Origin: VAXT01 sp964591295
GTDB taxonomy: Bacteria > Actinomycetota > Thermoleophilia > Gaiellales > Gaiellaceae
Assembly: GCA_964591295.1 (NCBI GenBank)
Contig: CAZQAG010000005.1
Coordinates: 12,261 to 76,260 of the forward strand
DNA: 64,000 bases
Direction: 5' to 3'
The stretch's first letter is position 1. Every line of letters starts with the position of its first letter. Made by a program: the position numbers and the translations under genes. The notes beneath the pieces were generated by a model, which made no database searches, was not told the origin of the DNA, and saw only the letters and a program-made list of their open reading frames with translations. Below, in pieces: positions 50,555-57,906 of this stretch.

Positions 50555-50958
50555 CTAAACACCCTTGCGTGAGGCAACGGGCAAGACTGTCACACAGTGG
50601 CGCGCCGCGCGGGCAGCGGCGCGCCCGAGACGATCGCCGCCGGCAACCTCCTGAGTGAGCCAGTCGGCGAGCGCTCCGCCGCCCACGGCCCGCACTGCGC
50701 CCGAGAGGCCGATCGACCGAAGATCCGGTGAGTGCGCGTCGCTAGCGAGCATGTGCGCGAGCCCACGCTTGACGAGCGCGAAACCCGTCTTCTTCGGCGC
50801 CTTGCCCAGGCGACCTTCCACCGAACCGTGACCTGGACGAGCGCTCCCGCATCGACGAGCGGACGGAGCTTCTCCGGGTCATCCTGCACGTCAGGGTTCC
50901 GCTCGGGGTGGGAGAGGACGGACGTCGTCCCGCTGGGTCCGCCGTAGCAGTCCGGCAT
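50555..50958 (-). pseudogene. Broken C-terminal copy of the PHP tyrosine phosphatase
   Basis: The minus strand matches the second half of the intact gene at 25863: first TSVLSHPERNPDVQDDPEKLRPLVDAGALVQVT, then in another frame VEGRLGKAPKKTGFALVKRGLAHMLASDAH and GLSGAVRAVGGGALADWLTQ. A frameshift lies between the two parts near 50,820. The N-terminal metal motifs are absent. It is a relic of a second phosphatase. Confidence 0.8.
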
Positions 50959-50979
50959 GGGGTCCAGGCAGAGATGTCA

Positions 50980-51951
50980 TCAAATCCGATCTCTTGTCCG
51001 GATATCGAGGACGACGTCGCGAAGGATCTGGTCCAGAGACCTGGTCGGCTGCCAGTCGAGCACCTCGCGGATCTTCGTGATATCTGGGATCCGCCGAAAC
51101 ATGTCTTCGAAGCCCTGTTCGTATGCTTCGTCATAAGGAATCATCGTGATCTCGGAAGAGGAGTCTGTTGCCTTCACCACCTCTTTGGCGAGGCCCAGAA
51201 TCGAGATCTCCTCGTTGGAGCCGATGTTGAAGACCTCGCCGTAGAGTTGCTCGTTCTGTAAGAGATCTGCCAGCGCCTTCACCACGTCGTGGACGTGGCA
51301 AAAGCACCGCTGCTGTGTGCCTTCGCCGTAAACGGTCAAGGGCTGATCGGCCAGCGCCTGCCGGACGAACGTGGGGACGACCATCCCGTACCGCCCGGTT
51401 TGGCGCGGTCCAACGGTGTTGAAGAGCCGGCCAACGACAACTGGGAGCTTCCGCTCCTTCCAGTAGGCGATTGCTAAAAACTCGTCGATTGCCTTGGAGC
51501 AGGCGTAGGACCAGCGGCCCTTCACAGTCGGTCCTAGCGTTAGATCCCCGTCCTCCCGGTAAGGGAGGTCCCGGCTCTTCCCGTAGACCTCGCTCGTCGA
51601 GGCGATGAACACGGGTCTCTTCTTTTTGTTCGCCTGCGCGAGCACGACCTCGGTGCAATGGACGTTGGTCTCGATCGTCCGGACAGGGCTCTCGACTATC
51701 AGCTGGACGCCGACGGCTGCGGCGAGGTGATAGACGCCATCCGTGCTATCGACCAATTCGGCGACGAGCGACGCGTTCGTTACCGAGTCGATCGTGTACT
51801 CGAAGCGGGGATGGCCCTTCAGGTGACGAATGTTGTCGATCGAGCCTGTCGAGAGATCGTCGAGAACATGAACGTGCTCTCCGCGCTGGAGGAGCTCATC
51901 GCAGAGATGCGAGCCGATGAAGCCGGCGCCGCCTGTAATCAAGAACCGCAT
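50980..51951 (-). CDS. NAD-dependent sugar epimerase/dehydratase (extended SDR)
   Basis: A 323-residue extended SDR with RFLITGGAGFIGSHLCDELL, the LAAAVGVQLIVESP segment, ASTSEVYG and the catalytic SYACSKA (Tyr-x3-Lys) motif. GRLFNTVGPRQTGRYGMVVPTFVRQAL follows. It most resembles UDP-glucuronate decarboxylase/UDP-glucose 4-epimerase-type enzymes; substrate not certain. It is intact although both flanks are pseudogenes. ATG preceded by a good GGAAGGAG Shine-Dalgarno. Confidence 0.85.
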   Translation of the reverse strand: MRFLITGGAGFIGSHLCDELLQRGEHVHVLDDLSTGSIDNIRHLKGHPRFEYTIDSVTNASLVAELVDSTDGVYHLAAAVGVQLIVESPVRTIETNVHCTEVVLAQANKKKRPVFIASTSEVYGKSRDLPYREDGDLTLGPTVKGRWSYACSKAIDEFLAIAYWKERKLPVVVGRLFNTVGPRQTGRYGMVVPTFVRQALADQPLTVYGEGTQQRCFCHVHDVVKALADLLQNEQLYGEVFNIGSNEEISILGLAKEVVKATDSSSEITMIPYDEAYEQGFEDMFRRIPDITKIREVLDWQPTRSLDQILRDVVLDIRTRDRI

Positions 51952-51976
51952 GATTGTCCGAACTCTCCTTCCACTG

Positions 51977-52469
51977 CTAGTGGCCGCGACCCGGCAGCGG
52001 GCGGGCGGGGTTACCGTTCACTCTCTCGTCCGGCGCGACGTCTCGCGTGACGACGGCGCCGATCAGCGCCCCCTCGCCGATCCGGACGCCGCCGAGCACA
52101 ACAGCTCCGGAGCCACGAGTGGCGCGGTGTCCGACCAGCGTAGGGAGGAGTTTCCAGTCGGCTTCCGTCCGGAGCTCTCCTGCCTCCGTGGTCGCACGAG
52201 GGAACTTGTCGTTTATGAAGAATGACGCCGTGGCACACGAACACCTCGTCGCCGATCTCAACGCCGTCGCAGATGAAGGCGTGACTCTGGATCTTGCAGT
52301 TCGCGCCCACGACGGCTCCCCGCTGGATCTCGACGAAGGGGCCGATGCGGGTATTGTCGCCGATTCGGCAGCCGTAGAGGTTCGTGAACGGATGGACGAT
52401 GACGTTCTCGCCGAATTCCACGTCGTCGATCAGGCGATGTGGCGCGTCGTTGGCGGGCCCGCTAGCCAT
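51977..52469 (-). pseudogene. Frameshifted copy of the WbpD-like acetyltransferase
   Basis: The first 75 codons match the intact gene at 44983 almost exactly (PHRLIDDVEFGENVIVHPFTNLYGCRIGDNTRIGPFVEIQ). A one-base insertion near 52,220 (ATGAAGAATGACG where the intact copy has ATGAACATCACG) shifts the frame, and the rest (FINDKFPRATTEAGEL, GVRIGEGALIGAVVTRDVAPDERVNGNPARPLP) continues in a second frame. One hexapeptide segment has also lost residues. Confidence 0.85.
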
Positions 52470-52931
52470 TTTCAAAAAACTCGACAATCGTCTCAACGAC
52501 CGCGGTTGCCTGACCCTCGGTCATGCCTGGGAAGATAGCTGCATTCTCGACCGCGTCGACATCGATGTTGTAGTCGGCTTCGCTGATGTCGACGAGCACC
52601 GGAACACCGCCCGCCTGGGTCACAGCCTCAAGAGTCGCGATGAACGTCCCGCAGGGACGATCACCTCGTCTCTTGGCTGGAGTCCGACGCGATTAAGCCT
52701 AGCCGGAGGGCGTCGAGACCCGCTGCCAACCCCCACACACTGCTGTCGACCGCAGTAGCGGACAAATTCGGCCTCGAAGGCGGCGATCTGCGGTCCGTTG
52801 GTAAAAGCTCCGGAATCGATGAGGTCCGAGATCTCGGCCAGGATCTCCGCCTTGAGCCCGTCGTGCATCGGGGTGAGATCGAGAAACGGAACTCGCGCGA
52901 GGGCAGCAGGCAAAACCTGTCTCTTTGCCAT
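52462..52931 (-). pseudogene. Internally deleted copy of the DegT aminotransferase
   Basis: The N-terminal part matches the intact gene at 45473 (AKRQVLPAALARVPFLDLTPMHDGLKAEILAEISDLIDSG). It then loses frame near 52,700 and 52,650, resumes as LEAVTQAGGVPVLVDISEADYNIDVDAVENA, and jumps straight to FPGMTEGQATAVVETIVEFFENG, the C-terminus. About 660 nt including the PLP lysine are gone. The start region and its TACCTT box are conserved. Confidence 0.85.
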
Positions 52932-53079
52932 GCTTTCAAGGTAGTTGCTCGATCGCGGAGCGTCCATAGGGCAGAAGTGAGCGGAGACTGGGAAACGCAC
53001 CATTCGCAATGGTTCACCCGAGGTTCGGAAGGCCGATTGAGCGACGCTTCTTGCGCAACTAGCGTGAGTAGTCCAAGAG
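52932..53079. promoter_or_regulatory. Duplicate of the divergent promoter region
   Basis: 148 bp nearly identical to 46616-46763, including the palindrome ACCATT-CGC-AATGGT (52999-53013) and the segment next to the ligase ATG. It now lies between two pseudogenes. Confidence 0.6.
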
Positions 53080-53742
53080 ATGTCGGAACAACTTCTCGTT
53101 CCAGCACCGGTGGTCGCCTTGCGTCGTGAGCTGAGTGATCGGCTCGGACGCGCCTGTGGGTCGCCGGCGTTGCGCTGCTCGTTCGATCGAAGATCTCGAT
53201 AAGCCCGCTTGAGCTCGCGTTTCTCGCCGGCTTGACGGTGTTTGGGCTCTGGGTCGCGCTCAGCGCTAGCTGGTCACCGAGCAGCGGATCCCTCTACGAA
53301 GCGGAACGCATGGTCGTCTACGTCGCAGGCGTTGCGGCCGTTCTCGTCGTTGCCCGGCGCCGATCGTACGGCCAGCTGCTTGCGGGAGCGCTGATCGGGA
53401 TTACCCTCGTTTCAGGCTACGGCCTCGCGACGAGGAATCTTCCCGGAGCGCCTACGCATCTATGACCCGATAGCGGTCTACCGCCTCTCGGAACCGCTCG
53501 GCTACTGGAACGCGCTTGGGATCTTCGCGGTCGTCGGCGTGATGCTCGCGCTTGGGTTTGCCACGCGCGGGCGAGCGGCGACGTCACGGGTCCTCGCTGC
53601 ATCCTCGATCGTCCTCTTGCTCCCCACGATCTACTTCACCTTCGACCACAAAGGACGAATCATCGAAGTTGCAGGCGAAGTCGTTCCTGCGCACATGCGG
53701 CACGGCGATCCTCCGCCGATAGAGTGCCACCCGCGCCACTAG
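53080..53742 (+). pseudogene. Decayed type A ligase fused to the tail of the one-TM protein
   Basis: Starts like the type A ligase (ATG then SEQLLVPAPVVALRREL), loses about 95 nt after codon 25, and continues in another frame (TVFGLWVALSASWSPSSGSLYEAERM). A further frame change occurs near 53,435. At IYFTF (about 53,643) it jumps directly to HKGRIIEVAGEVVPAHMRHGD, the C-terminus of the one-TM protein of cassette A. The deletion therefore removed the rest of the ligase, the sigma gene and the front of the one-TM gene. 53539-53742 remains open as a chimaeric frame. Confidence 0.85.
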
Positions 53743-53816
53743 CTCGACAGTAGACGCTAAGCACGGGATCCTCGATCGCTTCCGGGCTGAAGCCGCCTTC
53801 CGGCCGGAAACGCGAC

Positions 53817-53822
53817 TACGCT
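53817..53822 (+). promoter_or_regulatory. -10-like TACGCT box of the type B ligase
   Basis: TACGCT ends 8 nt before GTG 53831 and is conserved at the truncated copy (49866-49871). Confidence 0.4.
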
Positions 53823-53830
53823 CTGACTAG

Positions 53831-55738
53831 GTGGCATCCAGGTCGGCAGCAGCGGCTGGGGCGGCGCGACTCGATCTCGGTCGGGTGGTTCTCGGGGTCG
53901 CCGTCGGGCTTGGCCTTGCCGTAATCGCCTTCGACAGCGGGGGCTACTTCCCGACCGCCTGGAGCTGGGGCGCGCTCGTCGCGCTGACGGTGGTCGCGGC
54001 GGTGCTCGTGCTCGGCGAGCCCGTTCGCCCATCCTGGTTTTCGCTCGCCTCGCTCGGCGGGCTCGCCGGCTTTGTCGCCTGGACCTGGCTTGCGCTGCTC
54101 TGGAGCGACGACCGGGCCGCGACGGTGCTCGAAGGGCAGCGCGCGCTGCTCTACCTGTCCGTCCTCGCCGCTTTCCTGCTCCTCGTGCGGCGCTCGACGG
54201 TGCCGCTCGTGCTCGCGGCTACGCTCGTCGCCACCTTCCTCGTCTCGGGGTACGGCCTGCTCACGCGGCTCTTCCCCGAGCGGCTCGGCGTCTTCGACCC
54301 GATCGCTGCGTACCGGCTCGAGGAGCCGCTCACCTACTGGAACGCGCTCGGGGTCTTCGCCGCGATGGGCGCGCTGCTGGCGCTCGGGTTCGCCGCTCGA
54401 GGGCATGGCCTCGTCGGCAGAGCGTTTGCCGGCGCAACGCTGCCCGTGTTCTTCGCGACGATCTACTTCACGTTCAGCCGCGGCTCGTGGGTCGCGGCTG
54501 CGATCGCGGTTGCAATCGCGGTCGCCGTCGACCCGCGCAGGCTGCAGCTGCTGCTCGCGGCTCTTGCGCTTGCCCCGGCGCCCGCGCTGGCCGTAATCCT
54601 CTCGTCGAACCAGAAGGCGCTGACGCGAACCGACTTGGATGAAGCGGCGGCTTCGCAGGCGGGGCACCGCCTGGCGGTCTACCTGCTCCTCCTGGTCGCA
54701 GTGTCGGCGCTCGTTGCCCTCGGCCTCGCGCTCGCCGAGCGGCGTGTCGTGCCCGCGCGCCAGGTGCGGCTCGCCTTCGCCGGCGCGCTCGTTCTCGTCA
54801 CCGTCGCGTCGCTCCTCACGGTCTTCGTCCGCTACGGCGGGCCGGTCACGCTCACGAGGAAGGGGTACGACGCGTTCACGACCACCTCGGGAGGAACGCC
54901 GGTAAACCTCAACGAGCGCCTCTTCAGTTTCTCGGGGAGCTACCGGTCCGAGCTGTGGCACGTGGCCTGGGACGACTACCGCGACAACCCCGTGCTCGGG
55001 TCGGGGCCTGGGACCTACGAGCAGTACTGGGACGAGCACCGGCCGCTTGAGCACAAGGTCCGGGACGCCCACAACCTCTACGTCGAGGTTCTGGCCGAGC
55101 TCGGCCCGATGGGTCTGCTTCTACTGCTGCTCGCCCTGGGCACACCTCTCGTCGCGGGAGTCCTCGCCCGCGGCCACCCGCTGGCACCGCTCGCCCTTGC
55201 TGCGTATGCGGCGGTCCTCGTTCACGCTGCTGTCGACTGGGACTGGGAGATGCCCGGGATCATGATTGCTGCGCTCGCCTGCGCGGCGGCGCTGCTCGCT
55301 GCGGCGGATCGGCGCGATCCGGCTCCTCTGCTCTCGCCGAAAGTGCGCGCCGCAGCAGTCGTCGTCGCCCTCGCGCTCGCTGGAGTCGCGTTCGTCGGCG
55401 TGATCGGCGCGAGCGCCCTTGCCGCGAGCGAGACGGCTCTTGCGAAGGGTCGCTACGACGAGGCCGGCTCACAGGCGCGCAAGGCTGCCCGCTGGTGGCG
55501 CTGGTCGCCCGACCCGTGGCGCGTGCTCGCTGATGTCCAGGCCGCCCAGGGAGATGACGATGCGGCTCGCGCGAGCTACCGGAAGGCGATCTCCAGGGAC
55601 CGACGCGACTGGAAGCTCTGGTACGACCTCTACACGGTGAGCACCGGCGCCGAGGCGCAGCGCGCGCTTGCTGAGGCACGGCGGCTGAACCGTTATGCCA
55701 GCGCGGATTTCGAGGAGACCGGCAATGCTTCGGGTTGA
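53831..55738 (+). CDS. O-antigen ligase/polymerase with C-terminal TPR-like helices (type B)
   Basis: A 635-residue membrane protein of the same design as the type A ligase: about 12 transmembrane helices, the Wzy_C-type loop with YRSELWHVAWDDYRDNPVLGSGPGTYEQYW, VRDAHNLYVEVLAELGPMG and VDWDWEMPGIM. C-terminal TPR-like helices follow (GRYDEAGSQARKAARWWRWSPDPW, ARASYRKAISRDRRDWKLWYDLY, AQRALAEARRLNRY). GTG start. Its last 14 nt overlap the sigma gene. Sequence identity to type A is clear but moderate, so the two types diverged before the block duplication. Confidence 0.85.
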   Translation: MASRSAAAAGAARLDLGRVVLGVAVGLGLAVIAFDSGGYFPTAWSWGALVALTVVAAVLVLGEPVRPSWFSLASLGGLAGFVAWTWLALLWSDDRAATVLEGQRALLYLSVLAAFLLLVRRSTVPLVLAATLVATFLVSGYGLLTRLFPERLGVFDPIAAYRLEEPLTYWNALGVFAAMGALLALGFAARGHGLVGRAFAGATLPVFFATIYFTFSRGSWVAAAIAVAIAVAVDPRRLQLLLAALALAPAPALAVILSSNQKALTRTDLDEAAASQAGHRLAVYLLLLVAVSALVALGLALAERRVVPARQVRLAFAGALVLVTVASLLTVFVRYGGPVTLTRKGYDAFTTTSGGTPVNLNERLFSFSGSYRSELWHVAWDDYRDNPVLGSGPGTYEQYWDEHRPLEHKVRDAHNLYVEVLAELGPMGLLLLLLALGTPLVAGVLARGHPLAPLALAAYAAVLVHAAVDWDWEMPGIMIAALACAAALLAAADRRDPAPLLSPKVRAAAVVVALALAGVAFVGVIGASALAASETALAKGRYDEAGSQARKAARWWRWSPDPWRVLADVQAAQGDDDAARASYRKAISRDRRDWKLWYDLYTVSTGAEAQRALAEARRLNRYASADFEETGNASG

Positions 55739-56234
55739 CCCGCTCGCAAACCCGGAGCCTCTCATCCGGCGGGTGTACTCGTACGTCGCGTATCGCGTCG
55801 GAGATGGGCCGGACGCGGAGGACATCACGAGCGAGACGTTCGAGCGGGCACTTCGCTACAAGAAGAGCTACGACTCTACCAAGGGCGAGCCGGTTGCGTG
55901 GCTGATCGGCATCGCGCGGCGCTGCATCGAAGGACGCCCCCTGTCGCACGAGCTTTCCTCCGAGCATCTGGAGAGGGCCGATCACCGCGATCTAGAGGAC
56001 GAATCTCTCCGGAGGATCGCCCTCTCGAGCGCCGTTGGACTCCTGGAGGAACGCGATCGAGACCTGATCGCCCTTCGTTACGGCGCCGATCTGACCGCGC
56101 GCCAGATCGCGGAACTGCAGGGAGCCAAGACGAACGCGATCGAGGTCGCGCTCCACCGCGCCCTTGGCCGGTTGCGATCACACATCGAAGGAAGCGCCTC
56201 GGCCCCTGTAAGGAAATCCGAAGCAGGCCGGTAA
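55725..56234 (+). CDS. ECF-type RNA polymerase sigma factor (second)
   Basis: A 169-residue paralogue of the factor at 48788: region 2 reads PLIRRVYSYVAYRVGDGPDAEDITSETFERALRY and region 4 reads LLEERDRDLIALRYGADLTARQIAELQGAKTNAIEVALHRALGRLRS. ATG 55725 is preceded by a GAGGAG sequence and overlaps the ligase stop by 14 nt, so translation is coupled to the ligase. Its regulon is unknown; autoregulation of the cassette is plausible. Confidence 0.87.
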   Translation: MLRVDPLANPEPLIRRVYSYVAYRVGDGPDAEDITSETFERALRYKKSYDSTKGEPVAWLIGIARRCIEGRPLSHELSSEHLERADHRDLEDESLRRIALSSAVGLLEERDRDLIALRYGADLTARQIAELQGAKTNAIEVALHRALGRLRSHIEGSASAPVRKSEAGR

Positions 56235-56270
56235 TAGAGGTGCAAGGACGAATCTAAGGGGGAGCAAGTC

Positions 56271-56696
56271 ATGCGATCTTGGCGAAGGAATCGGGAGACG
56301 GGCCTCGAGGCCGAGCTCAGGGCTAGCCGCCCAGAGCCAAGCCGCGAGCTCGTCCATCAGCTTGAAGCGCGTGTCCGGCAGGACGGACGTACGCGGCGAG
56401 GGTCGTTCCGCGTCGCGTTCGTCGCCTCAACCGCCGTCGGCATGCTTCTCGCGCTGTCTTCGGTCGGCGGGCTCGGCTACGCCGCGACGGGAGCAAGCCA
56501 GGCTGTGTCGAAGGCGAAGCGCATCGTGCAAAAGCACGGCGTCACCCAGGTCCGCAAGTCTGCTTCGCGCGCTCAGTACAAGCCCAAGGCGAAGAAGTGC
56601 CCGAAGGGCACGAAGCGCGTCAAGGGCACGAACAGGTGCAAGAAGGTCAAGAGGGCCCGGGGCGTTCGCTTGGGCAGGCCTCCTTTCACCGGCTAG
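56271..56696 (+). CDS. One-TM sigma-linked protein with Lys-rich exported tail
   Basis: A 141-residue protein parallel to the one at 49363. The N-terminal helix (LEAELRASRPEPSRELVHQLEARV) precedes one transmembrane helix (about 45-66). The exported tail is very basic and ends with a cysteine pair in KKCPKGTKRVKGTNRCKKVKR, quite unlike the HKG-type tail of cassette A. Placed after the sigma gene with a GGGGGAG site, it is a candidate anti-sigma factor whose sensor end has been exchanged; not proven. Confidence 0.65.
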   Translation: MRSWRRNRETGLEAELRASRPEPSRELVHQLEARVRQDGRTRRGSFRVAFVASTAVGMLLALSSVGGLGYAATGASQAVSKAKRIVQKHGVTQVRKSASRAQYKPKAKKCPKGTKRVKGTNRCKKVKRARGVRLGRPPFTG

Positions 56697-56715
56697 GCCG
56701 AACATTCAGGAATCG

Positions 56716-56750
56716 ACGGGGCGGCCTAGTTAGTGCCGCCCCGTTTCATC
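56716..56750 (+). terminator. Terminator after cassette B
   Basis: Perfect 10-bp stem ACGGGGCGGC/GCCGCCCCGT with a 9-nt loop, followed by TTCATC and TTT. Good rho-independent terminator 20 nt after the gene. Confidence 0.75.
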
Positions 56751-56772
56751 TTTGGGCACAATTAGGGGGGTC

Positions 56773-57834
56773 ATGAGCAGACGGTTCCAGTGGACGACAA
56801 CGGCGATCGCGTCGCTTGCGGCGCTCGTCCTCGTCGTCGCGGCAAGCGCCGGGACGGCCCGCGGCCCGAAGCTCTCGCTCGCGTGGCAGGCGCCGACGCC
56901 CCCCGACGGAACCGCGTTCACCGTCACCGCGGATCAGCCCTTCACACTCGAGCTGGCTGCGGCGAGCAACCGGCCTCAGCTGGTGCTGATCGGCAAGCGC
57001 AAGCTTCCGGCAGGCGCGGCTTTCACAGCGGGGTATGGGTCGCCGGGTGTCGCGACGGTTGCCTGGACCCCGACGGCGCAGCAGGTGGGAGAGCACGTGA
57101 TGACCTTCGGGGCCAGAACCCATGACCTGCCGTATGTGTACGCGCGCCCGCGGAGCTTTCTCGTCTACGTCTTGCCCTCGACCCCGAGCGGCCCCAACGA
57201 GCCCTTCTCGCTTGGCGGGCCGAACGGAATGTCCCGGTGGGCTCACATCGACCGCAAGGTGGCCGCCCGAACCAGGCCGAGCGCGAGCGCCAAGGTGATC
57301 ACGCGCCTTCGGCCGCTCACTCCCGAGCTGACGGCCAACCTCACGGTCACGCTCGACGGGCAGATCAACGAGCAGGGCGAGTACTGGGTTCGGGTCCGCC
57401 TCCCGATCCTGCCGAACGGCTCGACGGGATGGGTGCCGAGGAACGCTCTCGGTCCGTTCCGCAAGAACTGGACGCGGCTCGTGATCGACCGCGCGCTCTT
57501 CACTGCCACGCTCTACCGGCGTGGCGTCCCGGTCTTCAGGACGCGGGTCGGCGTCGGCAAGTCGTACTGGCCGACGCCTGCCGGCGAGTTCTACGTGCGT
57601 AACCGGCTCACGGGCTTCTCGGACCAGATCTACGGGCCGATCGCATTCGGGACGAACGCGCGCTCGGCGGTTCTCACGGACTGGCCCGGCGGGGGCTTCA
57701 TCGGGATCCACGGCACGAACCAGCCTCAGATCCTGCCCGGCCAGGTCTCACACGGCTGCGTTCGGATGCCGAACGGCTCTATCAGGCGCCTTTCCCGGCT
57801 GATGCCGCTCGGGACGCCGGTCACGATCACTTAA
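56773..57834 (+). CDS. L,D-transpeptidase (YkuD), first of two
   Basis: A 353-residue exported enzyme. N-terminal signal/anchor helix (about 10-32), a beta-rich domain with WQAPTPPDGTAFTVTADQPF, an SH3-like segment (AARTRPSASAKVITRL, GSTGWVPRNAL) and the C-terminal YkuD domain. The active site reads IHGTNQPQ followed by SHGCVRM, with the nucleophile cysteine in HGC. Such enzymes make 3-3 cross-links or anchor proteins to peptidoglycan. ATG 56773 chosen over TTG 56752 because it starts directly before the signal sequence. Confidence 0.9.
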   Translation: MSRRFQWTTTAIASLAALVLVVAASAGTARGPKLSLAWQAPTPPDGTAFTVTADQPFTLELAAASNRPQLVLIGKRKLPAGAAFTAGYGSPGVATVAWTPTAQQVGEHVMTFGARTHDLPYVYARPRSFLVYVLPSTPSGPNEPFSLGGPNGMSRWAHIDRKVAARTRPSASAKVITRLRPLTPELTANLTVTLDGQINEQGEYWVRVRLPILPNGSTGWVPRNALGPFRKNWTRLVIDRALFTATLYRRGVPVFRTRVGVGKSYWPTPAGEFYVRNRLTGFSDQIYGPIAFGTNARSAVLTDWPGGGFIGIHGTNQPQILPGQVSHGCVRMPNGSIRRLSRLMPLGTPVTIT

Positions 57835-57906
57835 GAAAACCTTCAGCAGGTTTCCGAGGGTGACGCTAGAATGGTTTCCGGGCTTCGGCCTCGGGGCATA
57901 AGAACA

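Noticed and set aside
49876..53742. Pseudogenes explained wholly by sequencing error
   Set aside because: Besides single-base shifts there are large deletions (about 660 nt in DegT, most of a ligase plus a sigma gene), which random base errors do not produce; misassembly of repeats remains possible.
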